Assembly (NCBI GenBank): GCA_937129145.1
Contig: CAKZMU010000105.1
Span: 1-36,323 of the forward strand
Reading direction: 5' to 3'
Source: an uncultured Lacinutrix sp.
GTDB lineage: Bacteria; Bacteroidota; Bacteroidia; Flavobacteriales; Flavobacteriaceae
Length of the DNA: 36,323 nucleotides
Below the pieces are notes generated by a model. The model made no database searches and had not been told where the DNA came from. It saw only the letters and a list, made by a program, of their open reading frames with translations. Position numbers and translations under genes: made by a program. This document shows positions 15,805 to 24,698 of this stretch, in pieces; positions within the stretch are counted from its first letter, which is position 1, and each line of letters opens with the position of its first letter.

Positions 15805-17373
15805 ATGAAAATATTCGCTAAAGAACAAATATACCATGGCGATACGTTAACCACGCAACGACAAAGTATTTCTTCAACCGATTTAATGGAACGTGCAGGC
15901 ACACAAATATTTAATTGGTTGCATACGCGCATGCAAGGTGCACAAGTGCCAATTCATGTGTTTTGTGGTATTGGAAACAATGGAGGAGATGGCTTGGTCA
16001 TTGCGAGACACCTTATTACACATGGTTATAATGTCAACACTTATGTAGTTAATTGTAGTGATAAACGTTCTAAGGATTTTTTAAAAAACTACGATAGAAT
16101 TAAAAACGTCACCAAAGATTGGCCAACATTATTGAGTTGTAAGGAAGAGTTTCCACAAATACATCATGATGACATTATTATTGATGCTGTTTTTGGTATT
16201 GGATTAAATAGAGCTGCCGATGATTGGGTAAAAGCCTTGTTTCAACATTTTAGAAATTCCAATGCATTCACATTGTCGGTTGATATGCCTTCAGGTTTGT
16301 ATGCCGATAAAGTACCTGAAGGCGACAACGGTGTCGTTTGGGCAAATCATACCATAAGTTTTGCATCACCAAAATTGGTGTTCTTTTTACCAGATACAGC
16401 AAAATTTACGCAGCAATGGGAAGTGATAGATATAGGTCTCGACCCTGAATTTTTAATGACCACAGAAACCGAAGCAGAACTTATAAGTAAGCACGAAGTG
16501 TTGCCAATGTATCTACCACGTGAAAAATTTGCTCATAAAGGCACTTATGGACACAGTTTAATAATAGGAGGGAGTTATGGTAAAATAGGCTCGGTAGTGT
16601 TGTCAAGTCGTGCAGCTTTGGCATCAGGTGCGGGATTGGTAACGAGTTACATTCCAAAATGTGGTTATAATGTATTGCAAACAGCATTACCTGAAGCTAT
16701 GGTGATTACTGATGAAGACGAACAACTTATCTCAAATATCAATTTTGATTTTGAGCCAACTGTTATAGGATTCGGAATAGGAATTGGAACAGATAAAAAA
16801 ACCGCAACTGCTTTTGAGGCATTTTTAAAAGAGAATAAAACACCTTTAGTTATTGATGCGGATGGTATTAATTTGTTGGCATCAAAAAAGGCATTATTAA
16901 AACTACTACCTGAAAATACCATACTAACACCACATCCAAAAGAGTTGGAGCGACTTATTGGTGCTTGGAAAGATGATTTTGACAAACTTAAAAAAGCAAA
17001 AGCTTTTATAAAAAAATACAAAGTAGTCTTAGTGGTTAAAGGTGCCAATACCATAGCTATGTATCAAGACAAACTGTTTGTTAACACAACTGGAAACCCA
17101 GGATTGGCAACCGCAGGTAGCGGTGATGTACTTACAGGTATAATTACTGGATTGGTATCGCAAGGTTATGAGCCGATAGTTGCTGCTATTTTTGGTGTGT
17201 ATTTACATGGTCGTTCGGCAGATATAGCGTTGGAGGATTTTGGTTATCAAAGTTTAATGGCAAGTCATGTGATAGATTATTTAGGAGAAGCTTATATTGA
17301 TTTGTTCAAGCAGCCAGAACAACCACCACAAGAACAAACAAATAACAACGAACAAAAAGATTCTAAAAAATAG
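15805..17373 (+). CDS. nnr: bifunctional NAD(P)HX epimerase / ADP-dependent NAD(P)HX dehydratase
   Basis: Repairs hydrated NADH and NADPH: the N-terminal domain interconverts R and S forms and the C-terminal domain dehydrates S-NAD(P)HX. 522 residues. The YjeF_N epimerase domain (about 1-215) shows G-N-N-G-G-D-G-L-V-I-A-R-H-L and D-A-V-F-G-I-G-L. The YjeF_C ribokinase-like domain (about 230-505) shows K-G-T-Y-G-H, T-P-H-P-K-E and G-N-P-G-L-A-T-A-G-S-G-D-V-L-T-G-I-I. The last 20 or so residues are a polar Gln/Asn/Lys tail outside the fold. It is divergent from the thr operon, with 135 bases between the leader and its start. The ATG follows an AT-rich stretch with no clear ribosome site, as is usual here. 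Confidence 0.93.
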   Translation: MKIFAKEQIYHGDTLTTQRQSISSTDLMERAGTQIFNWLHTRMQGAQVPIHVFCGIGNNGGDGLVIARHLITHGYNVNTYVVNCSDKRSKDFLKNYDRIKNVTKDWPTLLSCKEEFPQIHHDDIIIDAVFGIGLNRAADDWVKALFQHFRNSNAFTLSVDMPSGLYADKVPEGDNGVVWANHTISFASPKLVFFLPDTAKFTQQWEVIDIGLDPEFLMTTETEAELISKHEVLPMYLPREKFAHKGTYGHSLIIGGSYGKIGSVVLSSRAALASGAGLVTSYIPKCGYNVLQTALPEAMVITDEDEQLISNINFDFEPTVIGFGIGIGTDKKTATAFEAFLKENKTPLVIDADGINLLASKKALLKLLPENTILTPHPKELERLIGAWKDDFDKLKKAKAFIKKYKVVLVVKGANTIAMYQDKLFVNTTGNPGLATAGSGDVLTGIITGLVSQGYEPIVAAIFGVYLHGRSADIALEDFGYQSLMASHVIDYLGEAYIDLFKQPEQPPQEQTNNNEQKDSKK

Positions 17374-17405
17374 ATTGTTTGTATTGTCAACACAAACAAT
17401 CTATT
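17369..17405 (+). terminator. long stem-loop overlapping the nnr stop codon
   Basis: AATAGATTGTTTGT and its exact complement ACAAACAATCTATT flank a nine-base loop, giving 14 perfect pairs that include the TAG stop. There is no T tract after it (CATAATAAT follows), so it may be a processing or protective 3' stem rather than a standard terminator. Confidence 0.5.
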
Positions 17406-17475
17406 CATAATAATATATAGTATTTACTTGCATATATTTTTTTGAATGCTGAATTTTGGAATTGAATAAAAGCAC

Positions 17476-18987
17476 ATGAACAACATACATTATATTACAC
17501 GTGATAGATTAGATCTTAATATTATTAATGATATTCTATTACAAGAGAAAAAACTGCAACTTTCAACTGAAGCTCAAGAAAGCATCGTTAAGTGCCGCAC
17601 GTATTTAGATAATAAAATGGCATCTCATAAAGAACCTATATATGGTATAAATACTGGTTTTGGCTCCTTATATAATGTAAAGATAAATTCCAAGAACCTA
17701 ACTAAGCTACAAGAAAACTTAATGAAGTCCCACGCATGTGGTACAGGAGACAAAGTCCCTAAGGAGGTTGTAAAGCTTATGTTGTTACTTAAAATACAGT
17801 CATTAAGTTATGGGCATAGTGGGAGCCAACTAGAAACAGTAAACCGCTTAGTCGATTTTTATAATAATGATATTCTCCCAGTGGTTTATACACAAGGATC
17901 TTTAGGAGCATCTGGCGATTTGGCACCTTTGGCACATTTGTCTTTACCTTTAATTGGTGATGGTGAAGTATGGTATAAAGATGAGCTTAGAAAATCGAAA
18001 GACATTCTTATTAAATACAACTGGAAACCTATTGAGTTAAAATCTAAAGAAGGACTTGCTTTATTAAACGGTACGCAGTTTATGAGTGCCTACGGAATAC
18101 ATTTATTATTAAAATCTTATAAGCTAGCATACTTAGCAGATGTTATTGGAGCATTGTCACTTGATGCTTATGATGGGCGAATAGAACCATTTAATGAATT
18201 AGTACATTTAGTTCGTCCGCATAACGGACAATTAAAAGTGGCAGAACGCATAAGAGAGTTTCTTGAAGGAAGCGAATTAATAGCGCAAAAAAAGAAGCAC
18301 GTACAAGACCCTTATTCATTTAGGTGTATTCCACAAGTACATGGCGCCACAAATGATACCTTGGCGTTTGTTAAAAAAACATTTGTAACCGAGATTAATT
18401 CGGTAACAGATAATCCTAATATATTTATTGAAGAAGACAGAATTATTTCTGGAGGTAATTTTCATGGGCAACCTTTAGCATTAGCATTAGATTATTTAAA
18501 GATAGCTATGGCAGAAATTGCAAACATTTCTGAGCGTCGCACCTTTCAATTGGTTTCTGGTAAAAGAGGATTGCCACCTTTTTTAGTGGATAATCCAGGA
18601 TTGAACTCTGGGTTTATGATTCCGCAATACACAGCAGCAAGCATCGTAAGTGCCAATAAACAATTGGCGACACCTGCGAGTGTTGATTCTATTGTATCCT
18701 CTAATGGACAAGAGGACCATGTAAGCATGGGAGCCAATGCTGCAACACAAGCTTTTCAGTTGGTATATAATGTAGAGCGAGTTTTGGCGATTGAATTATT
18801 AAACGCTTCTCAAGCCTTGCATTTTAGACTGCCTTTAAAGACATCATCATTTCTTGAAATGCTTCTAAGTACTTATAGAAAAGATGTTCCTTTTATTAAA
18901 GAAGACGAATTTTTGCATGACGATATTCAAGCCTCAATATCCTTCCTAAGCACCGTAGCTATTGATACTGAGGAGCTTCTGAAGTAG
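17476..18987 (+). CDS. hutH: histidine ammonia-lyase
   Basis: Removes ammonia from L-histidine to give urocanate, the first step of histidine breakdown. 503 residues, the usual size. The self-formed MIO cofactor triad Ala145-Ser146-Gly147 lies in G-S-L-G-A-S-G-D-L-A-P-L-A. Residues that mark histidine rather than phenylalanine or tyrosine lyases are present: H86 in K-S-H-A-C-G and the glutamate in Q-E-D-H-V-S-M. Y-G-I-N-T-G-F-G-S is also intact. No hutU, hutI or hutG gene is beside it, so the rest of the pathway must be elsewhere if present. It starts 102 bases after nnr, past a stem-loop, and may have its own promoter. Confidence 0.94.
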   Translation: MNNIHYITRDRLDLNIINDILLQEKKLQLSTEAQESIVKCRTYLDNKMASHKEPIYGINTGFGSLYNVKINSKNLTKLQENLMKSHACGTGDKVPKEVVKLMLLLKIQSLSYGHSGSQLETVNRLVDFYNNDILPVVYTQGSLGASGDLAPLAHLSLPLIGDGEVWYKDELRKSKDILIKYNWKPIELKSKEGLALLNGTQFMSAYGIHLLLKSYKLAYLADVIGALSLDAYDGRIEPFNELVHLVRPHNGQLKVAERIREFLEGSELIAQKKKHVQDPYSFRCIPQVHGATNDTLAFVKKTFVTEINSVTDNPNIFIEEDRIISGGNFHGQPLALALDYLKIAMAEIANISERRTFQLVSGKRGLPPFLVDNPGLNSGFMIPQYTAASIVSANKQLATPASVDSIVSSNGQEDHVSMGANAATQAFQLVYNVERVLAIELLNASQALHFRLPLKTSSFLEMLLSTYRKDVPFIKEDEFLHDDIQASISFLSTVAIDTEELLK

Positions 18988-19388
18988 AAATATCTCTTAT
19001 TTTTCGTTTAAATACCGATATATTAGTTGAACTCATTTGGAATAATGTAGAAGATGCTCTAATTTTGATTTTGATAAGTATCTCGTATATTTATTAAAAA
19101 GTTATAGCAATTTTATGTGAAAACCTACACCACAAAAAGTTGTTTTACTACCCAAAAAATAATTGTTTAATAGCACAACAATTTATTGATTATTAGCACA
19201 TTTTATTATTAGTGTCAAACTTTTGTTTGATGTTGATTTACAGCAATTTACGTATTTGTATTTATACAATTACCGTTATTTTGTTTAGCCCTTTGTCTAC
19301 TGTGTATTAACAGTGCCTATTTAAGTTATGTAGATAACAGAAATGTTATTGTAAAATGTTAAAATAATTTTAATTAAATCTAAATGTT
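18988..19388. other. 401-base AT-rich non-coding stretch before the large surface protein
   Basis: No reading frame is supported here. It holds a small inverted repeat TCAAAC-TTTT-GTTTGA at 19215-19230 and a second one, GTTAT-GTAG-ATAAC, near 19327. No exact TAnnTTTG box at a convincing distance was found, though a promoter for the following gene must lie here or further upstream. It may hold a long 5' leader. Confidence 0.5.
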
Positions 19389-22300
19389 ATGTTTATGAAC
19401 AATTTTACCAAATGTTGTAGCTCTTTAGGGAGTTTACAAAAAAAAGGCAAAGCAGCATTAGTGTTGTTTATGTTTTTAGCATTGACGAGCTTATCTTACG
19501 CCCAAGGCACCGGAGCAAATAATACTGGTGGTGGAGAAGAGATAGGACCTGTTAATGGAAGTATGTACGAAGTACCAGCAAGAAAATCAGTGTCAGAATT
19601 AATGGCTCCTGGTTATTTTAATGGTTTTTTCGATGCATGCCACGATTCAAGTGAAGCTTTTGAAATTCACTTAGTAGATGCAATAAATGGAGTTGACGGC
19701 GAATGGGGCGTTGCTACCGGATTTGCAAAAGGAAGTGATCACTGTAGCTGGACGTATTATTACGTTTATACAGTTAAGTGTGCAGGCGAAGTAACACCAT
19801 TTACTGTAAAGTATAATGGAGGCGACGCAACTTCACCATGGGTACCAAAACATTTAAAGGGAGCTTACAATGCAGCTATTGCAGACAAGTTAGACCTTGA
19901 CTTATGTTATGATAAACGCCCAACAGCTCCAACTGCGGACGAAATTAAGGCTTTTTACACTGATAATTCTGAGCACGTAAAAGTGTACGGAGAGATGGTA
20001 ACAAAGCGTACAAAAACTAAAAATGATGATTGTGGATGGGTAGAAATTAATATCTATACAGTAAAAGATTACTGTGAAGATAATGCGTTTGAATTTTCTA
20101 TTACTTATTCAGGAAGCGATCAATCGGCACCAGTATTCAATGAATATGCTATTGAAAACTTAAAAGATATTACTGTAGACTGTGATAAAATTCCAGCTCC
20201 TGCAGCAATTCCTTATACTGATAACTGTGCACCAAAAGGGAAAGCGAAAATGTATGATGAAATTTCTACAATCGTTCCTGGTGAAGAATGTGCAGGTGGT
20301 ACTATTACAAGATCTTGGTTAGCCGAGGATGAGTGTGGTAACAGAACTTGGCATTCAAGAGTTATTACTGTTAGACCAGCAAGACAAGCACAATTTAATG
20401 AGCCTCAAAACATTAGTATTTCTTGTGAAGACAGAAATAACTTAGAATCTTTAATTCCAGAATTATATTATACAAATGGAATGGAAGGTGCTTGTAACAT
20501 TAGCGGTTTAGCTAAGCCAGAGTACACTGCGCCAGATTCTAACTGTGTATCATTCAATGTAAAGTATAGCTTTATAGATAACTGTGGTCGTGAGATTATA
20601 GAGAATATGACAGTTACAATTTTTGACGATGAGAACCCATCAATTATCAATGCTGCTGAAGATTTAACAGTAGAGTGTGATGGTGAAGGAAATGTAGAAG
20701 ATTACATGAACTGGATAGCTACAAATGCTAACGCAGGAGCACAGGATAACTGTACTGCTACTGAAGACTTAGTATGGACTAACAATGCTGCTAGCCAGCC
20801 AATGAGCGATGATTGTGGAGCAACAGGTCAAAAAACTGTAATTTTTACAGTAACTGATTCTTGTGGAAACCAATCTAAAACGTATGCTACATTTAAGATA
20901 GAAGATACAGTAGACCCAGAAACTACTCCAGCTTACAACAAGACTGTAGTATGTGATGGTGAAGGAAATGTAGATCAATTCAGAACTTGGTTAGATAACA
21001 ACGGAGATGCTACAGCTATGGACGATTGTTCAGGAGTAACTTGGTCTAACGATTTCCAAGGAGATCCTAAGCATAAAGATTTTGATATGCGTGATTACTT
21101 AAAAGAATCATGTGGACCAGGATCATTTACTGGATACATTAACGTTATTTTCACAGTAACTGATGCTTGTGGAAACTATGTTAACTTACCAGCAACTTTC
21201 ACAATCGAAGATAGTATTGCACCAGAAATGACGCCAGCATCTGATATGACAGTTGAGTGTGATAGCTCAATGGGAGATTACTGGAAAGATGGAGATGAGT
21301 TTGAAGAAGACGCATTAGACGCTATGGGGAATGGAGCATATCCAGGAACTAATCGTTATGCATACTACATGTGGTTAAGAAACCATGGTGGAGCAACAGC
21401 AACTGACGGATGTTCAGGAGTTAAGTGGAAATATAAAGTTCGTGTTTACGGAGATTCTTGTGATACTGAGTACAGAACTACATTCTACGCTAAGGATCAA
21501 TGTGGTAACGTGTCATCAACAACAGCATCATTCCACGTAGTAGACACTAACAGTCCTGCTATTGGAAACGAAGCTCAAGATTTAGTTGTTGAGTGTGGTC
21601 AAGATCATTCATGTGATGAGCAAAGAGGAGGATGTTATTCACCATTCATACACTGGTTACACAATAATGGTGGAGCAGAAGCTATGGACATGTGTGACAA
21701 AGACCTTACATGGACAAACGACTGGAACGGTAAAGAATTAACAGATGAGTGTGGAAACACAGGAAGAATTACTGTAAACTTTACAGTAACAGATAACTGT
21801 GGATTAAGTTCTACAACAGCTGCAGAATTTAGAATAGTAGATACTACAGCACCAACTTTAAATATACCAGGTGACGTTGTATTAGAATTAGATGACAAGT
21901 GTGAAGCGGATACTACTCCAGCTAACACTGGTATGGCAACTGGATATGATAGATGTGGAGATGCAACTATTTCTTATACAGATGTAGAAGACAAGCAAGC
22001 TTGTGTAACAACAATTATTAGAACTTGGAAAGCTACTGACGAGTGTGGATTGGTAACAGCTAAAGATCAAAAAATTACTCTTATTGATAAGTTAGCACCA
22101 GTTTATACAGGAAATGTTGGTCAATTCAACATGTCTAACGTAGATGCTTGTGAAGCACCAGCTGCACCAGCAGAGCAAGACATTGCTGATCAATTTACTG
22201 ATGCTTGTGGTTATGTAGTTGCAACTTTAGTAGATACAATTGTTGTATCTGATGAAGTATGTGCTGAAGACGGAGGTTGGGCAGTACAGTTTGTATACGA

Positions 22301-23870
22301 AGTTGCAGATAACTGTGGTAACGTATATGACGGAACTGTTAAGGTAACATATTGGGGATCTGATCAAACTGCTCCAAACTTAATTGATGGTGAGAAATTA
22401 CCAGAAGGAAATAGCGGAATCAATGCATGTATAGATGATGCAATTGCTGCTAACCCACCTGTTGCTAATCATGCTATCGAGAAGTTATTCGAAGATGCGT
22501 GTGATGATAAGGTAAGTGCTTCTTCTACATTACAAATTATCGATGATAGCTGTAAGTGGGAATTCCAATATAAGTACGATGTATGGGATGATTGTGGAAA
22601 CACATATACGTTCTACCAAGTATTTACAGGAGAAGATAACACTGCACCAGAATTAATTGGAACTATCCCTAGTGATAGAAGTGAATTAGATGCTTGTATT
22701 GATACTTACGAAGGACCATCTAAAGCTGAAATCGCTGCATTATTCCATGAGCAATGTGGATTATCAGTAGCTAAAACTACTCATAGAACTGGATCTGATT
22801 GTGGACCTGGTGGATGGATTAATTCATTCGAGTACACAGTATCTGATGCGTGTGGTAATGTTTACCCTCCATTCAAGATTATCTATTCTGGTAGTGATCA
22901 ATCGGCTCCAGAATGGGCATATGATTATAAAACTTGGAATCATAACTCAACTACTGTTTGTCCAGATGATGCATCTGTTTCATTACAAGTAGGTGATGTA
23001 ATTAGTCAATTCGATACTTATACATTTAATGGATATACCGTTGACTTTATTGCAAGTCCAGCTGTAACTGATAACTGTACAGCTCCTGAGGATATTTTGA
23101 TTAGAGTTGTTAACATTACTGAAACTTTCGATGGATGCTCTAGCAATATCGCTGTTGATGTTGTAGCTGAAGATAGTTGTGGAAATGTATCAGCTGTGTA
23201 CACTAAAAATCATGTTACTAATGATGTAGCAGCACCAGTAATCGATTGTCCAACTGAAGATGTTGATTTAGGAGCAAACCCTAGCAATATTATTGGTTAT
23301 ATTGGTGGACAATGGTACTGGCCAATAGTAGGAGAGTATTTAGATGTACTAGATGCTAATGATAATTGCCAAGGAGCATTAAGTACTAATGTAACTGGTG
23401 GATATTTATTGACTACGTTCTATGATACTTATATGTTACATGAGTTAGAGACTTATCATGAAGCTACTGATGGTTGTGGTAACACTTCAAACTGTACTGT
23501 GACTTATGTTTATACAACTGAGTATCCTACTGACTCTAGTGATAGAACTGGTTTACCAGAAACATTAGCATCTGAGGTTAATAATGTTGGACCACTTAAT
23601 AATCCAAGTCAAGTAGACTTTAGAGCTTACCCAGTACCATTTAATGGAGAAGTAACAATTGCTTACAACTTCGGTTTTGATACTGATGTAACTGTAGAAG
23701 TTTATGATACTAAAGGTATGTTAGTACTAAGCAAAGAAGCAACGTATTTAAGAGATACAGATGCTGAAATGCCATTAAGTATTAACGGATCTGATCAAAT
23801 GTATTATGTTAAAGTAATTACAAATCAAGGAACAATGACTAAGAAAATTGTTGCGACATCAGGAAATTAA
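19389..23870 (+). CDS. large cysteine-rich repetitive surface protein with T9SS sorting domain
   Basis: 1493 residues. A signal peptide ends S-Y-A-Q at about 39. The body is built from two kinds of cysteine-containing modules. One (about five copies) reads roughly W-x-x-x-Y-x-Y-x-V-x-D-x-C-G-N ending Y-x-G-S-D-Q-x-A-P. The other (about four, residues near 425-810) reads V-E-C-D-G-E-G-N, W-L-x-N-N-G-G-A-x-A-x-D-x-C, then F-T-V-T-D-x-C-G-N and I-x-D-x-x-A-P, like HYR/Ig-type adhesin modules. The last 80 or so residues (Y-P-V-P-F-N-G-E-V to K-K-I-V-A-T-S-G-N) are a type A T9SS sorting domain. Probably a cell-surface or released adhesin-like structural protein. Two ATGs (19389, 19395) could be used. 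A strong terminator follows. Confidence 0.88.
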   Translation: MFMNNFTKCCSSLGSLQKKGKAALVLFMFLALTSLSYAQGTGANNTGGGEEIGPVNGSMYEVPARKSVSELMAPGYFNGFFDACHDSSEAFEIHLVDAINGVDGEWGVATGFAKGSDHCSWTYYYVYTVKCAGEVTPFTVKYNGGDATSPWVPKHLKGAYNAAIADKLDLDLCYDKRPTAPTADEIKAFYTDNSEHVKVYGEMVTKRTKTKNDDCGWVEINIYTVKDYCEDNAFEFSITYSGSDQSAPVFNEYAIENLKDITVDCDKIPAPAAIPYTDNCAPKGKAKMYDEISTIVPGEECAGGTITRSWLAEDECGNRTWHSRVITVRPARQAQFNEPQNISISCEDRNNLESLIPELYYTNGMEGACNISGLAKPEYTAPDSNCVSFNVKYSFIDNCGREIIENMTVTIFDDENPSIINAAEDLTVECDGEGNVEDYMNWIATNANAGAQDNCTATEDLVWTNNAASQPMSDDCGATGQKTVIFTVTDSCGNQSKTYATFKIEDTVDPETTPAYNKTVVCDGEGNVDQFRTWLDNNGDATAMDDCSGVTWSNDFQGDPKHKDFDMRDYLKESCGPGSFTGYINVIFTVTDACGNYVNLPATFTIEDSIAPEMTPASDMTVECDSSMGDYWKDGDEFEEDALDAMGNGAYPGTNRYAYYMWLRNHGGATATDGCSGVKWKYKVRVYGDSCDTEYRTTFYAKDQCGNVSSTTASFHVVDTNSPAIGNEAQDLVVECGQDHSCDEQRGGCYSPFIHWLHNNGGAEAMDMCDKDLTWTNDWNGKELTDECGNTGRITVNFTVTDNCGLSSTTAAEFRIVDTTAPTLNIPGDVVLELDDKCEADTTPANTGMATGYDRCGDATISYTDVEDKQACVTTIIRTWKATDECGLVTAKDQKITLIDKLAPVYTGNVGQFNMSNVDACEAPAAPAEQDIADQFTDACGYVVATLVDTIVVSDEVCAEDGGWAVQFVYEVADNCGNVYDGTVKVTYWGSDQTAPNLIDGEKLPEGNSGINACIDDAIAANPPVANHAIEKLFEDACDDKVSASSTLQIIDDSCKWEFQYKYDVWDDCGNTYTFYQVFTGEDNTAPELIGTIPSDRSELDACIDTYEGPSKAEIAALFHEQCGLSVAKTTHRTGSDCGPGGWINSFEYTVSDACGNVYPPFKIIYSGSDQSAPEWAYDYKTWNHNSTTVCPDDASVSLQVGDVISQFDTYTFNGYTVDFIASPAVTDNCTAPEDILIRVVNITETFDGCSSNIAVDVVAEDSCGNVSAVYTKNHVTNDVAAPVIDCPTEDVDLGANPSNIIGYIGGQWYWPIVGEYLDVLDANDNCQGALSTNVTGGYLLTTFYDTYMLHELETYHEATDGCGNTSNCTVTYVYTTEYPTDSSDRTGLPETLASEVNNVGPLNNPSQVDFRAYPVPFNGEVTIAYNFGFDTDVTVEVYDTKGMLVLSKEATYLRDTDAEMPLSINGSDQMYYVKVITNQGTMTKKIVATSGN

Positions 23871-23903
23871 TTTCTTGTAGATAAGTAATTATCACATAAA
23901 TGA

Positions 23904-23935
23904 AAAGGGAGTCATGAAAATGACTCCCTTTTTTT
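23904..23935 (+). terminator. strong Rho-independent terminator
   Basis: AAAGGGAGTCAT, a GAAA tetraloop, ATGACTCCCTTT and further T's: 12 perfect pairs. Ends the large surface protein gene. Confidence 0.93.
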
Positions 23936-23937
23936 AT

Positions 23938-24080
23938 GCGTTATTACGGGACAAAACGTTTAGAAAATATTCAGTGGATATTTTTAGTGAATGTGCCAGC
24001 TGGCGTGAGGGCTAATCGACTGAAGTAATATTTTTTAGGAGTTCTACATCATGAGATTACTTCACTATGTTCGCAATGAC
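23938..24080. repeat. degenerate palindromic repeat copies (copy A)
   Basis: The 3' arm at 24051-24080 (ATGAGATTACTTCAC to TTCGCAATGAC) is well conserved. Its expected 5' partner is worn: only CGACTGAAGTAAT near 24018-24030 remains recognisable. A further eroded 5'-arm-like piece (TTATTACGGGACAAAACG) lies at about 23940-23957. Confidence 0.65.
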
Positions 24081-24115
24081 GGAAACAATAAGATTACTAT
24101 ATTTTAAGCCTACTC

Positions 24116-24197
24116 GTCATTACGAGGACAAAGGACGAAGTAATCTGTTAATATTTAGTTCTGCATCATGAGATTGCTTCATGATGTTAGTAAAGAT
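24116..24197. repeat. palindromic repeat copy B
   Basis: The 31-base 5' arm at 24116-24146 (GTCATTACGAGG to GACGAAGTAATCT) is identical to that of copy D at 24613-24643. The loop contains TTTAGTTCTGCATCATG. The 3' arm starts AGATTGCTTCA at 24171 and then degrades. Confidence 0.8.
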
Positions 24198-24202
24198 GTG
24201 TT

Positions 24203-24288
24203 GTCATTACGAAGGAGGTACGACTGAAGTAATCTGTTTAAAAAGGAAGCACTGCATCATGAGATTACGTCACTACGTTCGCAATGAC
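24203..24288. repeat. palindromic repeat copy C
   Basis: 5' arm GTCATTACGAAGG to GACTGAAGTAATCT, loop with GCACTGCATCATG, 3' arm AGATTACGTCACTACG to TTCGCAATGAC. Outer and inner arm parts pair. It ends 20 bases before the GIY-YIG start codon. Confidence 0.85.
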
Positions 24289-24308
24289 GTTTTAATTATA
24301 TTTATAAT

Positions 24309-24611
24309 ATGAAAAAATCATATGTATATTTTGTGACCAACAAAAACAACTCAGTTATATACATAGGAATTACTAGTGATTTAATAAAACGTGTTTACCA
24401 ACATAAAACTAAAGCCTTTAAAAATGCATTTACATCAAAATATAATTGCGATAAATTAGTTTACTTTGAAGAATTTATTGACGTAAACGAAGCAATAACA
24501 AGAGAAAAGCAATTAAAAGCTGGGAATAGAAAACGAAAAGAAGATTTAATATATTCCACAAACCCTGAATGGGAGGATTTATCTGAAGGGTGGTTATTCT
24601 ATTTTGATTAA
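24309..24611 (+). CDS. single-domain GIY-YIG endonuclease (UvrC N-terminal-like)
   Basis: 100 residues, all one GIY-YIG nuclease domain. The motif pair is Y-V-Y at 5-7 and Y-I-G at 18-20. The catalytic arginine follows in D-L-I-K-R-V-Y-Q-H-K, and the acidic/basic helix in T-R-E-K-Q-L-K-A-G-N-R-K-R-K-E-D-L-I near residue 70. There is no HhH, UvrBC or DNA-binding domain. Such proteins (COG2827/YhbQ-like) are common in flavobacteria and their role is largely unknown. The gene fits tightly between two palindromic repeats: copy C ends 20 bases before the start and copy D begins one base after the stop. That setting suggests it belongs to the repeat unit and may act on these hairpins. Confidence 0.88.
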   Translation: MKKSYVYFVTNKNNSVIYIGITSDLIKRVYQHKTKAFKNAFTSKYNCDKLVYFEEFIDVNEAITREKQLKAGNRKRKEDLIYSTNPEWEDLSEGWLFYFD

Positions 24612-24612
24612 C

Positions 24613-24694
24613 GTCATTACGAGGACAAAGGACGAAGTAATCTACTAATTTTTAGTTCTGTATCATGAGATTGCTTCACTGAGTTCACAATGAC
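24613..24694. repeat. palindromic repeat copy D
   Basis: The 5' arm is identical to copy B over 31 bases. The loop has TTTAGTTCTGTATCATG. The 3' arm is AGATTGCTTCACTGAG to TTCACAATGAC. A fragment of a further copy (ATCATTACGAGAAGC) follows at 24695-24709. Confidence 0.85.
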
Positions 24695-24698
24695 ATCA

